The notes below the pieces were generated by a model. The model was not told the DNA's origin, did not search any database, and saw only the letters and a list, made by a program, of their open reading frames with translations. From contig CAXXCL010000001.1 in NCBI GenBank assembly GCA_963668615.2, forward strand, positions 251,196 to 315,195: a stretch of DNA of 64,000 nt, in the 5' to 3' direction. A program made the position numbers and the translations under genes. The stretch's first letter is position 1. Every line of letters starts with the position of its first letter. This document shows, in pieces, positions 26,664 to 36,017 of the stretch. The DNA comes from JAAYPI01 sp963668615 (GTDB lineage: Bacteria; Bacteroidota; Bacteroidia; Bacteroidales; Paludibacteraceae).

Positions 26664-28976
26664 ATGCAAAAATATATTCTTCTTTTTTATTTCTTTTTAT
26701 CCATTTCTATTTCAGCTCAAGTTTCCGATAATTTCTTTGATAATGACTTCTCAAATAACCCCGAATGGAAAGGAAATGCAGAAAAGTTCATTATTAACAC
26801 ATCTCAACAATTACAACTCAATGCCACAGCCGAAAACGGAACTGCCTATTTATCAACCTCCTCGCAAGTAACCAAAAACGCCTCCTGGGAATGCTTTGTA
26901 AAAATCGCATTTACACCAAGTTCATCCAATCTGGCAAAAATTTATCTTATTTCCGACAAAGAAGACCTAACAGCCCCATTAAACGGTTATTATATTCTGA
27001 TTGGAAACAACACAAAAGACATTAGCCTTTACCGACAAGAAGAAACAACCTCCACCAAAATTATTGATGGCACAGACAATCGATTAAATGGCTCTACCAA
27101 TGAAGTTTTCATCAAGGCTACCCGTTCATCAACGGGCGAATGGAAGCTATCCTCAAAATTATTAACCGAAACAGAATACTACACAGAAGGATCGACAATT
27201 GACACAAAACTGGAAGCTTGTTATTTTTCAGGCATCGTGTGCAAATACACTTCAACACGCAGTACCGAATTTTATTTTGATGATTTTCTCATTTCGGGCG
27301 ATTTATATGAACCACCTGTTTTGCCAACCTACAAAGCCATTCGCGGCGATATTGTTTTCAATGAATTAATGGTCAAACCAACCCCAACAGTTGGACTCCC
27401 CGACGCTGAATATATCGAATTATACAATAATACAAACGAAGCTGTCAACCTCCAAAATTTCACGCTTAACGGATTTTCTAAAACCTGTACATTTCCTCTT
27501 TATGTTATTCAACCGAACAATTTTGTTATTGTCTGTAGCAAAACAGTTTTGCCATCAATGCAACAATTTGTCAATTGCATCGGGTTAGAAAATTTTCCTC
27601 CACTTAGCAATTCAAGTGGACTTTTATCTCTCTATAATGCCGAAAATGAACTCATTTCTTGGGTAGAATACTCGGAAAATTGGCTCACTGACTCTTTCAA
27701 GAAGAATGGGGGCTGGAGCTTGGAATGTATTGACCCGACAAATTTTATAGGCAATTCTTCCAATTGGAATTCAAGCCAAAATCCACAAGGAGGAACACCC
27801 AACGCCACAAACAGCATTCAAGCCACAAATGAGGATGTAACGGAACCTATTATCAAAAACATTGATGTAATTGACAATCAGAATATTACATTATATTTCG
27901 ACAAACCGATGAATACCTCTCTGCTATCGGACATAAGCAAATATATTTTGAGCCCAATAACAAACCTCTCTCTAGCTACTTCTAACGCACCTCAAGGAAA
28001 TACCGTAAGTCTCCAATTTGCTGAAAAACTGCAAGAAAACACGGTTTATACACTGCAAATACCTGAAATAAAAGATGTTAATGGCAACAAAACCGATAAA
28101 ACATATCGAATAGCAATTCCGGAAGATATCGAACCGAATGATATTATCATCAATGAAGTTTTATTCAATCCATATAGTAACGGCGTTGATTTTGTTGAAA
28201 TATACAACCGTTCCGACAAAGTTTTGAACCTAAAACAATTGATGCTTGCCAATAAAAATAGTGATGGAAAATTAAATGCCTTTCCCGTAATTGCACCAAA
28301 CGGATTTCTAATCTTTCCACAAGATTATGTTGTTTTGACAACCGAAAAACAAGCCGTCTGCAATTTCTACACATGTCCTGAGAACGACCATTTTTTAGAA
28401 ATAAATTCATTCCCTAGCTTCCCCGACAATGAAGGAACTGTTGTACTTACCACCCTAACCGAAACCATCATTGACGAATTTTCTTATTCGGAAAAATTTC
28501 ACCATGCACTAATTAATAACCCAGAAGGCGTTTCCTTGGAACGTATCAGTTTCAATCGTCCATCCAACGAAGCAAGCAATTGGCATTCTGGGTCTTTTAA
28601 TACAAACTACGCGACTCCGGGCTACAAAAACGCACATACCACCGAAAAATCGACATCCGACGCTGAAATCTGGTTATCTCCAAAAACATTTTCACCGGAT
28701 AATGATGGACAGGAAGATATTTTGACCATTAATTACAAATTTACAGCAGCAGGTTACATAGCGAACCTAACCATCTACGATGCAAACGGAAACAAAGTAA
28801 AACAACTGTACAACAATGCCCTATTAAGCGACGAAGGTTCCACCACATGGGACGGCACAGACGAACAATCAAAAGTTGCTCCGGTGGGTATTTATATTGC
28901 CTACTTCGAAGCATTTAAAACAGATGGGTCTATAGTGAAAGAAAAAATGGCTTTTGTGCTTTCTGCAAAAAAATAA
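26664..28976 (+). CDS. Lamin-tail-domain surface protein with T9SS-type end
   Basis: A 770-residue protein with a Sec signal peptide (about 1-19). A jelly-roll-like domain covers about 20-215. A first lamin-tail domain (about 225-370) has IVFNELMVKP and AEYIELYNN, and a Big_5-type Ig domain lies about 390-480. A second lamin-tail domain (about 490-660) has IIINEVLFNP and VDFVEIYNR. The end (about 670-770) is FlgD/gliding-type: FSPDNDGQEDIL, YDANGNKVKQL, WDGTDEQ, VAPVGIYIAYFE. Such proteins are exported by T9SS in this phylum and act at or outside the surface, possibly in adhesion or nucleic-acid contact; no catalytic domain is seen. Confidence 0.82.
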   Translation: MQKYILLFYFFLSISISAQVSDNFFDNDFSNNPEWKGNAEKFIINTSQQLQLNATAENGTAYLSTSSQVTKNASWECFVKIAFTPSSSNLAKIYLISDKEDLTAPLNGYYILIGNNTKDISLYRQEETTSTKIIDGTDNRLNGSTNEVFIKATRSSTGEWKLSSKLLTETEYYTEGSTIDTKLEACYFSGIVCKYTSTRSTEFYFDDFLISGDLYEPPVLPTYKAIRGDIVFNELMVKPTPTVGLPDAEYIELYNNTNEAVNLQNFTLNGFSKTCTFPLYVIQPNNFVIVCSKTVLPSMQQFVNCIGLENFPPLSNSSGLLSLYNAENELISWVEYSENWLTDSFKKNGGWSLECIDPTNFIGNSSNWNSSQNPQGGTPNATNSIQATNEDVTEPIIKNIDVIDNQNITLYFDKPMNTSLLSDISKYILSPITNLSLATSNAPQGNTVSLQFAEKLQENTVYTLQIPEIKDVNGNKTDKTYRIAIPEDIEPNDIIINEVLFNPYSNGVDFVEIYNRSDKVLNLKQLMLANKNSDGKLNAFPVIAPNGFLIFPQDYVVLTTEKQAVCNFYTCPENDHFLEINSFPSFPDNEGTVVLTTLTETIIDEFSYSEKFHHALINNPEGVSLERISFNRPSNEASNWHSGSFNTNYATPGYKNAHTTEKSTSDAEIWLSPKTFSPDNDGQEDILTINYKFTAAGYIANLTIYDANGNKVKQLYNNALLSDEGSTTWDGTDEQSKVAPVGIYIAYFEAFKTDGSIVKEKMAFVLSAKK

Positions 28977-29062
28977 ATTGACAATTATTCTAATAAAAAA
29001 ATATCGTATCTTTGCAAAACAATTGAAAAAAGAACGAAAACAAAATAAAACATTTAATTTTT

Positions 29063-30574
29063 ATGAAAAAAGCATTGCTAATGATTCTTGACGGATGGGG
29101 AATAGGAAACCACTCTAAGTCAGATGTTATATTCAATACACCAACCCCTTACTGGGATTATCTGACAGAAACCTACCCCAACTCCCAGTTACAAGCTTCC
29201 GGCGAAAATGTAGGGTTGCCTGATGGACAAATGGGAAATTCAGAAGTTGGACACTTAAACATTGGTGCGGGACGTATCGTATACCAAGATTTAGTAAAAA
29301 TAAACTTGGCTTGCCGCGACAATTCCATTCTTGAAAATCCGGAAATAGTAAAAGCTTTCTCCTACGCAAAAAATAACAAAAAATCAGTTCATTTCATGGG
29401 ATTAGTTTCCGATGGAGGTGTTCACAGCTCATTGGATCATTTACTCAAACTATGCGATATCGCCAAAGAATACAACATCGAAAATACATTCATTCACTGT
29501 TTTATGGATGGCAGAGACACCGACCCTCGCAGCGGAAAAGGATTTATCGCTGAGTTGGAAGACCACACCAAAAAATCTACCGGTAAAATAGCCTCTATAG
29601 TGGGAAGGTATTACGCTATGGACCGCGATAAACGTTGGGAACGCGTAAAAGAAGCATACGACTTGTTGGTAAAAGGTATCGGTAAACCTGCCGATTGCAT
29701 GGAAAGTGCTGTACAAGCATCTTACGACGAAGGCGTTACCGATGAATTTATCAAACCTATCGTAAACAAAAATGTAGATGGTAGAATCAAAGAGGGAGAT
29801 ATGGTTATTTTCTTTAATTATAGAAACGACCGTGCAAAGGAATTAACACTGGTTTTGACTCAAAAAGATATGCCCGAAGTTGGAATGAATACCATTCCTA
29901 ACTTGCATTTTTGTTCGATGACTCCTTATGATGCCTCGTTTAAAGGAATCCACATTCTATTCGATAAAGACAATGTAAACAACACATTGGGAGAATATCT
30001 TTCTTCTTTAAACAAAACTCAATTGCATATTGCCGAAACTGAAAAATATGCACACGTAACATTCTTTTTCAATGGTGGTCGCGAAGCTCCTTTCGACAAG
30101 GAAGAACGCATTTTAATCAATTCTCCAAAAGTAGCTACCTACGATTTAAAACCCGAAATGAGTGCCCCCGAAGTAAAAGATGCGTTGGTTGCTGAAATCA
30201 ATAAAAACAAATTCGATTTCATTGTAGTAAACTACGCCAACTGCGATATGGTAGGGCATACAGGAGTGTACGAAGCTATCGAAAAAGCCATAATAACAAT
30301 CGACTTTTGCGTAAAAGAAACCGTAGAAGCTGCCAAAGCTAACGGATACGAAGTAATCATTATTGCCGATCACGGAAATGCCGATTATGCGGTAAATGAA
30401 GATGGTTCTGCCAATACGGCTCACTCGCTCAACCCTGTTCCTTTCGTGTATGTTACTGAAAACAAAAACGCGAAAGTCAAAAACGGAATTTTAGCTGATG
30501 TAGCTCCCTCCATTTGCAAAATTATGGGAATAGAACAACCAAAAGAAATGACTGGCAAAGTGCTAATAGGCTAA
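29063..30574 (+). CDS. gpmI: 2,3-bisphosphoglycerate-independent phosphoglycerate mutase
   Basis: A 503-residue enzyme of glycolysis that interconverts 3- and 2-phosphoglycerate and uses manganese. The first metal-binding Asp is in ILDGWG, the nucleophilic Ser in MGNSEVGHLNIGAGR, and later ligands in HCFMDGRDTDP, NYANCDMVGHTG and IIADHGNADYA. Full length. A TATCTTTG lies at 29007-29014 upstream, with no clear -33. Confidence 0.97.
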   Translation: MKKALLMILDGWGIGNHSKSDVIFNTPTPYWDYLTETYPNSQLQASGENVGLPDGQMGNSEVGHLNIGAGRIVYQDLVKINLACRDNSILENPEIVKAFSYAKNNKKSVHFMGLVSDGGVHSSLDHLLKLCDIAKEYNIENTFIHCFMDGRDTDPRSGKGFIAELEDHTKKSTGKIASIVGRYYAMDRDKRWERVKEAYDLLVKGIGKPADCMESAVQASYDEGVTDEFIKPIVNKNVDGRIKEGDMVIFFNYRNDRAKELTLVLTQKDMPEVGMNTIPNLHFCSMTPYDASFKGIHILFDKDNVNNTLGEYLSSLNKTQLHIAETEKYAHVTFFFNGGREAPFDKEERILINSPKVATYDLKPEMSAPEVKDALVAEINKNKFDFIVVNYANCDMVGHTGVYEAIEKAIITIDFCVKETVEAAKANGYEVIIIADHGNADYAVNEDGSANTAHSLNPVPFVYVTENKNAKVKNGILADVAPSICKIMGIEQPKEMTGKVLIG

Positions 30575-30608
30575 AAAACAAAATATTTCATCGAAAACAG
30601 ATAAAGAT

Positions 30609-30639
30609 TTTGGAAATTAAAAAATTATATCTACTTTTG
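30609..30639 (+). promoter_or_regulatory. Bacteroidota-type promoter for rpmH
   Basis: TTTG (30609-30612), a 19-base spacer and TACTTTTG (30632-30639) match the -33/-7 consensus. The rpmH ATG is 41 bases downstream. Confidence 0.75.
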
Positions 30640-30679
30640 CCAACCCAATTTTACACAAAAAAAACAAAATATTTAGGCA

Positions 30680-30838
30680 ATGAAAAGGACATTTCAACCA
30701 TCGAACAAAAAAAGAAAAAACAAACACGGCTTTCGTGAAAGAATGGCTAGTGCTAATGGTCGTAGAGTTTTAGCTGCTCGTAGAGCTAAAGGAAGAACGA
30801 AGCTAACTGTTTCTGACGAACCTTCTTTAAGAAAATAA
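30680..30838 (+). CDS. rpmH: 50S ribosomal protein L34
   Basis: A 52-residue, very basic protein that begins MKRTFQPSNKKRKNKHGF and goes on with RMASANGRRVLAARRAKGR, the signature of L34. It is a structural protein of the large subunit. It has its own consensus promoter and a terminator. In many bacteria rpmH sits next to rnpA and dnaA; here rnpA is about 21 kb away. Confidence 0.97.
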   Translation: MKRTFQPSNKKRKNKHGFRERMASANGRRVLAARRAKGRTKLTVSDEPSLRK

Positions 30839-30861
30839 TAAAGTAAAACATACTTACATAT

Positions 30862-30896
30862 AAAGAGAGTAAAGGTCATAACCTTTACTCTCTTTT
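30862..30896 (+). terminator. Rho-independent terminator after rpmH
   Basis: Perfect 15-pair inverted repeat (30862-30876 and 30881-30895) with a four-base loop, ending in TTTT. Confidence 0.85.
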
Positions 30897-30961
30897 AGTA
30901 TAACCATAAAACACAAAAAAACGTTACCTTTGCTCTCAGTAAACTTAAAGCTTTTCGCACC

Positions 30962-31792
30962 ATGAAAAACAAAAAGATGAACATCTTTGTCAAACACCTT
31001 CTCATCGCGGCAGGAGTGCTTGTTGTTCTAGTAATTGCGGTATTATTGGCATTAAACAGTTATACTCATCATGGAGAAGAAGAAGTTGTTCCTAATGTAA
31101 AAAATATGAGCATTGAAAAAGCGGCTAATATCTTAAAAGCAAAAAATCTTACGTACGAAGTTGTCGATTCTATTTTCAATAGAGATGCCCTTCCCGGCAA
31201 TGTGGTAGAACAAGACCCTTTGGAAGGCTCCATCGTTAAAAGAAACAGAAAAATATACATTGTCCTTAATTCGAGTTCTGTACAAAAGATGCCTCTTCCT
31301 GAGGTAAAAGATATTTCTTTGCGACAAGCCATGTCTATGCTACAAGCTATTGAATTCAAAGTTGCCAATATAGAATATAAAAATTCCGAATACAAAGATT
31401 TAGTACTAGGAGTAAAGTACAACGGACGTGTAGTAAACCTTGGTGACAAAATACCTGTACGTTCGGCTCTTACCTTAGTTGTAGGAAATGGGCAAACAGG
31501 AGCATTGGCAAAAGTTCCAAATCTTATAGGATTAACCTATGCTCAAGCTCTGCAAACCACAGAAGAAAACGCATTTTATTTGAATGAAGGCACCTTTGAC
31601 AAGACTCCTTCCAACAAAAACGACGAAGCTAAATTTGTCATTTACAAACAAGAGCCAAAACCAAATTCTTCCCTAACTACGGGAGAATACATACAAGTTT
31701 GGCTTTCAAAAACACCGGATTTATATCCACCTCAAGTACCCGATTCATCAAGTCAAGGGGAAAAATCGATGGAAGAAACCATATCATTTTAA
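30962..31792 (+). CDS. PASTA-domain membrane protein
   Basis: A 276-residue protein with one N-terminal transmembrane segment (about residues 12-33) and then three PASTA repeats (about 40-105, 110-180 and 185-255). They show the pattern VPNVKNMSIEKAANIL, LPEVKDISLRQAMSML and VPNLIGLTYAQALQT. PASTA domains bind muropeptides or penicillin-like ligands outside the membrane. There is no kinase or penicillin-binding domain. The pairing with rluD directly downstream (one base after the stop) is common in Bacteroidota. A TACCTTTG lies at 30925-30932. Confidence 0.88.
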   Translation: MKNKKMNIFVKHLLIAAGVLVVLVIAVLLALNSYTHHGEEEVVPNVKNMSIEKAANILKAKNLTYEVVDSIFNRDALPGNVVEQDPLEGSIVKRNRKIYIVLNSSSVQKMPLPEVKDISLRQAMSMLQAIEFKVANIEYKNSEYKDLVLGVKYNGRVVNLGDKIPVRSALTLVVGNGQTGALAKVPNLIGLTYAQALQTTEENAFYLNEGTFDKTPSNKNDEAKFVIYKQEPKPNSSLTTGEYIQVWLSKTPDLYPPQVPDSSSQGEKSMEETISF

Positions 31793-31793
31793 G

Positions 31794-32858
31794 ATGCCGA
31801 TAGAAAATACGGAAGACATCGAGGAAGAACTTTTTTCGGACAATTTAGATAATTCCGAACAGGAAGTTTACGAGCATTATCGGTTTGTAAGTGATAATGG
31901 GCAAAGTCTGACGCGTATTGATAAATTCTTGGCAGACAGAATAACCAATGCCTCTCGCACTAAAATACAAACAGCTGCAGAAGCAGGTAACATATTAGCA
32001 AACGGAATAGCGGTAAAGGCCAACTACCGAGTGAAGCCCAATGATGTTATCACCATTGTAATGGCTTATCCTCCGAGAGAAGTCGAAATTATCCCACAGG
32101 ACATCCCGATAGACATCGTCTACGAAGATGCGGATTTGCTAATAGTTAACAAATCTGCGGGAATGGTTGTTCATCCCGGACACGGAAATTATGATCAAAC
32201 ATTAGTCAATGCTTTGGCATTTCATTTTCGCAATAGTCCCGATTACAAGGTAGAAGACCCACGCTTCGGCTTGGTTCATCGAATAGATAAAGACACTTCT
32301 GGCCTTTTAGTTATAGCAAAAAATGAATATGCAAAAATGTTCCTTGCCAAACAGTTTTTCGACAAAACAACTGAACGTGTTTATAATGCACTCGTTTGGG
32401 GAAATTTCGAAGAAAAACGAGGTACTATTATCGGCAATATAGGTAGAAGCCCAAAAGATAGAATGCAAATGGCGGTATTTCCTGATGGAGAAATGGGAAA
32501 ACATGCTGTCACTCATTACATTGTTTTGGAAGATTTCAATTATGTTTCCCTCATCGAATGCCACTTGGAAACAGGAAGGACGCACCAAATTCGTGCTCAT
32601 ATGAAGCATATTGGTCATCCACTATTTAATGATGAGCGATACGGTGGAAATGAAATATTAAAAGGAACAACATTTACTAAATATAAGCAGTTTATCAATA
32701 ATTGTTTTGAAATTTGTCCACGACAAGCCTTACATGCCAAAACATTGGGATTTGTGCATCCTACAACCAAAGAAAGAATGTTTTTCAATTCTGAAATTCC
32801 CGATGACATGTCCCTATTAATCGAAAAATGGAGAAATTACACAGAATTTGCAAAGTAA
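31794..32858 (+). CDS. rluD: 23S rRNA pseudouridine synthase, RluD family
   Basis: A 354-residue protein. An S4 RNA-binding domain (RIDKFLADRI, then NILANGIAVKANYRVKPNDVI) is followed by the RluA-family catalytic domain with VVHPGHG and the catalytic Asp in HRIDKDTSGLLVIAK. ETGRTHQIRAHMKHIGHPL completes the pattern. RluD makes pseudouridines in helix 69 of 23S rRNA. Family is certain; the exact target is inferred from domain layout and length. Confidence 0.88.
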   Translation: MPIENTEDIEEELFSDNLDNSEQEVYEHYRFVSDNGQSLTRIDKFLADRITNASRTKIQTAAEAGNILANGIAVKANYRVKPNDVITIVMAYPPREVEIIPQDIPIDIVYEDADLLIVNKSAGMVVHPGHGNYDQTLVNALAFHFRNSPDYKVEDPRFGLVHRIDKDTSGLLVIAKNEYAKMFLAKQFFDKTTERVYNALVWGNFEEKRGTIIGNIGRSPKDRMQMAVFPDGEMGKHAVTHYIVLEDFNYVSLIECHLETGRTHQIRAHMKHIGHPLFNDERYGGNEILKGTTFTKYKQFINNCFEICPRQALHAKTLGFVHPTTKERMFFNSEIPDDMSLLIEKWRNYTEFAK

Positions 32859-32888
32859 TACTCGACAATAACACAATAACTTTAACCG

Positions 32889-33551
32889 ATGAAAAAAATA
32901 GCATCAACCTTCGTAGCTTTATTTGCTTTAAGCACCCTATCAAAAGCATATACACTGACCGGAAACATTGTCGACAAACAAGGCAATGGCATCGATAGCA
33001 TTTTACTCAACACAAACAAAACAAAAGATGTTGCCTTAACTGATAAAAAGGGATACTTTAGTATTGATGGAATAGAAGCAGAAGACACCCTTATATTCAA
33101 GAAAAGTGCTACGAAAATTGTTAGAATTCCAATTAATGGAATGAAAAAGACGAAAATAATTTTGGGAGAAAAGGTAGAGATTGAGGAATTTGTGAATGAA
33201 AAATTAGACATCATTTTTCAAAATTTAGAAAATAGAGAAAGTACAGTCTCTGCAGATGTTTTTACAAATGACCGTTTACTTGCTACAAAAGAACCCAATT
33301 TGGAAGAAGCTCTGTTAAAGCTAAGTTCTTCTCTTATGCGTAATAAAAACGGGAAACTTGCTATATCCGAAACACTGTCAGCTACCGAAGAAGAAAATCC
33401 ATTATTTGTTGTTAATGGAGAACCGATCTCTTCTATCAAAGACATTGCCATAAATACCGTGAAGGTCGTGGAAATCCTGAAAGACCCGACCTCATGTGCC
33501 ATTTATGGAGAAAAAGGCACTTATGGGGTTATTTTAATAAATTTGAAATAA
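32889..33551 (+). CDS. Stand-alone TonB-receptor plug-like exported protein
   Basis: A 220-residue protein with a Sec signal peptide (KKIASTFVALFALSTLSKA). A carboxypeptidase-regulatory-like domain follows (LTGNIVDKQGNGIDSILL, DKKGYFSIDGI), as in SusC-type receptors. The end looks like a plug domain (PLFVVNGEPISSIKDI, VEILKDPTSCAIYGEKGTYGVILI). No beta-barrel follows, so this is not a complete receptor and the coding frame ends cleanly. It may be a periplasmic accessory of TonB systems or a remnant that kept its frame. Confidence 0.72.
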   Translation: MKKIASTFVALFALSTLSKAYTLTGNIVDKQGNGIDSILLNTNKTKDVALTDKKGYFSIDGIEAEDTLIFKKSATKIVRIPINGMKKTKIILGEKVEIEEFVNEKLDIIFQNLENRESTVSADVFTNDRLLATKEPNLEEALLKLSSSLMRNKNGKLAISETLSATEEENPLFVVNGEPISSIKDIAINTVKVVEILKDPTSCAIYGEKGTYGVILINLK

Positions 33552-33610
33552 CCGTCTTTTTTATTCAATTGTATTATTTATCTTTGTAACCAACACCAAA
33601 ACCTATAACG

Positions 33611-34243
33611 ATGGAAAGTTTAGAAATGCAAATAGCCGCTAGGCTATTAAAAATCAAAGCAATAAAGCTACAACCTGCAAATCCGTTCACGTGGGCTTCA
33701 GGATGGAAATCTCCCATCTATTGCGATAACCGCAAAACGTTGTCGTATCCCGATCTTCGCAACTTTATCAAATTAGAAATAGCCCGTATTATCTTGGAAA
33801 AATATCCTGAAACAGAGGCTATTGCAGGAGTTGCCACCGGAGCAATCGCTCAAGGAGCGATGGTAGCCAACGAATTAAATTTACCTTTTGTATATATTCG
33901 TTCGTCAAAAAAAGACCACGGTTTAGAAAATCTTATCGAAGGAGATTTGCGTCCGGGACAAAAAGTGGTGGTAATTGAAGACCTAATATCAACTGGAGCA
34001 AGTAGTTTAAAAGCGGTGGAAGCTATTCGCAAAGACGGATGTGAAGTGTTGGGTATGCTTGCTATCTTCACCTATGGATTTCCAATTGCAGAAGACCAAT
34101 TTAAAGATGAAAAAGTCGAATTGACAACACTTTCAAACTATGAATCTGTTTTGAAATTAGCACTACAAACTAATTACATCAAAGAATCTGACATCAAGGC
34201 ATTGCAAGAATGGAGAAAAGATCCTGCTAATTGGCAAAAATAA
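33611..34243 (+). CDS. pyrE: Orotate phosphoribosyltransferase
   Basis: A 210-residue enzyme that makes OMP from orotate and PRPP in pyrimidine synthesis. Motifs seen are FTWASGWKSPIYCDNRKTLSYP near the start, then AGVATGAIAQGAMVA, YIRSSKKDHGLENLIEG and the PRPP-binding VVVIEDLISTGASS. Normal length. A TATCTTTG lies at 33579-33586. The next gene begins 13 bases later. Confidence 0.97.
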   Translation: MESLEMQIAARLLKIKAIKLQPANPFTWASGWKSPIYCDNRKTLSYPDLRNFIKLEIARIILEKYPETEAIAGVATGAIAQGAMVANELNLPFVYIRSSKKDHGLENLIEGDLRPGQKVVVIEDLISTGASSLKAVEAIRKDGCEVLGMLAIFTYGFPIAEDQFKDEKVELTTLSNYESVLKLALQTNYIKESDIKALQEWRKDPANWQK

Positions 34244-34256
34244 AACCAACTACTGA

Positions 34257-34667
34257 ATGACGACATTTGAAAGCAAGACTGAAAGTATTTCAGCATCAAG
34301 TAAAGATATTTTTATAAAACTCTCAAACCTTGAAAATTTACAGGAAATAACCGAAAAAATTAACGATGATAGAGTAAAAAATATCAAATTAACTCCCGAC
34401 ACTTGTTATTTTCACGTAGACCCAATTGGCGAAGTAGGTATTAAGGCAATCGAAAAAACGGAATTTAAATCAATAAAATTCGAATCAGACAAATCGCCTG
34501 TTGTTTTCAATATTTGGATAGAATTAGAAGAAGTTTCTTCATCTGAAACAAACGTAAAAGTCGTATTAAAAGCCGATTTACCAATGATGTTAAAAATGAT
34601 GGTGAGTGATCCCATCAACAAATTCATTAATATATTAGCCTCTTCATTGACAAAAATTTCTTACTGA
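34257..34667 (+). CDS. SRPBCC (START-like) family protein
   Basis: A 136-residue cytoplasmic protein. It begins with FESKTESISASSKDIFIKLSNLENLQEI, continues with alternating strands (CYFHVDPIGEVGIKAIE, VFNIWIELEEV, NVKVVLKADLPMML) and ends with a long amphipathic helix. This is the START/Bet v 1-like layout. Orthologues next to pyrE are common in Bacteroidota, and the function is unknown. argH begins one base after its stop. Confidence 0.7.
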   Translation: MTTFESKTESISASSKDIFIKLSNLENLQEITEKINDDRVKNIKLTPDTCYFHVDPIGEVGIKAIEKTEFKSIKFESDKSPVVFNIWIELEEVSSSETNVKVVLKADLPMMLKMMVSDPINKFINILASSLTKISY

Positions 34668-34668
34668 A

Positions 34669-36006
34669 ATGGCAAAAAAACTTTGGGAAAAGAGCACCCA
34701 AATAAACGCTGAAATCGAAAGATTTACTATTGGAAAAGATAGAGAAATGGATATGTACCTCGCAAAATACGATGTACTAGGTTCCATTGCTCATATCATC
34801 ATGCTCGAAAGTATCGGATTACTTTCCAAAAAAGAATTGGACTTGTTGTGCAAAGCCCTCAAGGAAATTTATATTGATATCGAAAAGAATAACTTTTCTA
34901 TCAACGAAGACGTAGAAGATATTCATTCTCAAGTAGAGCTTCTCCTCACAGAGAAATTAGGTGACATAGGAAAAAAAATACATAGCGGACGTTCTCGTAA
35001 CGACCAAGTGTTACTTGATTTAAAACTGTTTACCCGTGCTAAAATAGAAGAAATCACCCTCGAAATAGAAGGACTCTTTCAAACATTGATTGCACAAAGT
35101 AATCGTTATAAAGGCGTATTAATGCCGGGGTATACGCACTTGCAAATAGCCATGCCATCGTCCTTTGGTTTGTGGTTTGGAGCATATGCAGAAAGTCTCG
35201 TTGACGACATGCAATTGCTTCTTAGTGCATACAAAATTTGCAACCGCAACCCACTTGGTTCAGCAGCAGGCTATGGTTCGTCGTTCCCCCTTAACAGACA
35301 AATGACAACTGATTTATTGGGATTTGACAACATGAATTACAATGTCATTTATGCACAAATGGGACGTGGAAAAATGGAACGTACCGTTGCCAATGCATTA
35401 GCCTCAGTGGCGGCCACTATTTCGAAATTAGCTTTTGATAGTTGTATGTTTACAAGCCAAAATTTCGGTTTTTTAAAATTGGCAGATGAATTTACAACAG
35501 GTTCCAGCATCATGCCTCACAAGAAAAATCCTGATGTTTTTGAACTAACTCGTTCAAAATGCAACAAAATACAAGGCATTCCTCAACAGATAATGTTAAT
35601 AACCAACAATTTACCCTCGGGATATTTCCGTGACTTACAAATCCTAAAAGAAATATTTTTACCTATGTTTGATGAACTAAAGGATTGCATCAAAATGACT
35701 CATTACATCATCGAAAGAGTAAAAATCAACGAAAATATTTTTGACGATAAAAAATACACACCCATTTTCAGTGTCGAAGAAGTGAACAGGCAAGTATTAT
35801 CAGGAATTCCTTTCAGAGATGCATACAAAAATGTCGGATTAGCTATAGAAGAAGGATGTTTCAATCCAGACACGAAAATCAATCATACGCACGAAGGTAG
35901 TATAGGAAACCTTTGTAACGAAAAAGTTGAAAACCTAATGGCGGATATTATTAGGCAATTTGATTTTCAAAAAGTAGAAAATGCAGAAAACAATCTGCTC
36001 AAATAA
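34669..36006 (+). CDS. argH: Argininosuccinate lyase
   Basis: A 445-residue enzyme of the fumarase/aspartase superfamily that releases arginine and fumarate. Seen are EDVEDIHSQVE, IHSGRSRNDQV, the His motif in MPGYTHLQIAMP, NPLGSAAGYGSSFPLNR and the superfamily signature GSSIMPHKKNPD with the catalytic Ser. It runs in a tight series with pyrE and the START-like gene upstream and the radical SAM gene 11 bases downstream. Confidence 0.96.
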   Translation: MAKKLWEKSTQINAEIERFTIGKDREMDMYLAKYDVLGSIAHIIMLESIGLLSKKELDLLCKALKEIYIDIEKNNFSINEDVEDIHSQVELLLTEKLGDIGKKIHSGRSRNDQVLLDLKLFTRAKIEEITLEIEGLFQTLIAQSNRYKGVLMPGYTHLQIAMPSSFGLWFGAYAESLVDDMQLLLSAYKICNRNPLGSAAGYGSSFPLNRQMTTDLLGFDNMNYNVIYAQMGRGKMERTVANALASVAATISKLAFDSCMFTSQNFGFLKLADEFTTGSSIMPHKKNPDVFELTRSKCNKIQGIPQQIMLITNNLPSGYFRDLQILKEIFLPMFDELKDCIKMTHYIIERVKINENIFDDKKYTPIFSVEEVNRQVLSGIPFRDAYKNVGLAIEEGCFNPDTKINHTHEGSIGNLCNEKVENLMADIIRQFDFQKVENAENNLLK

Positions 36007-36017
36007 TCACTTACACT

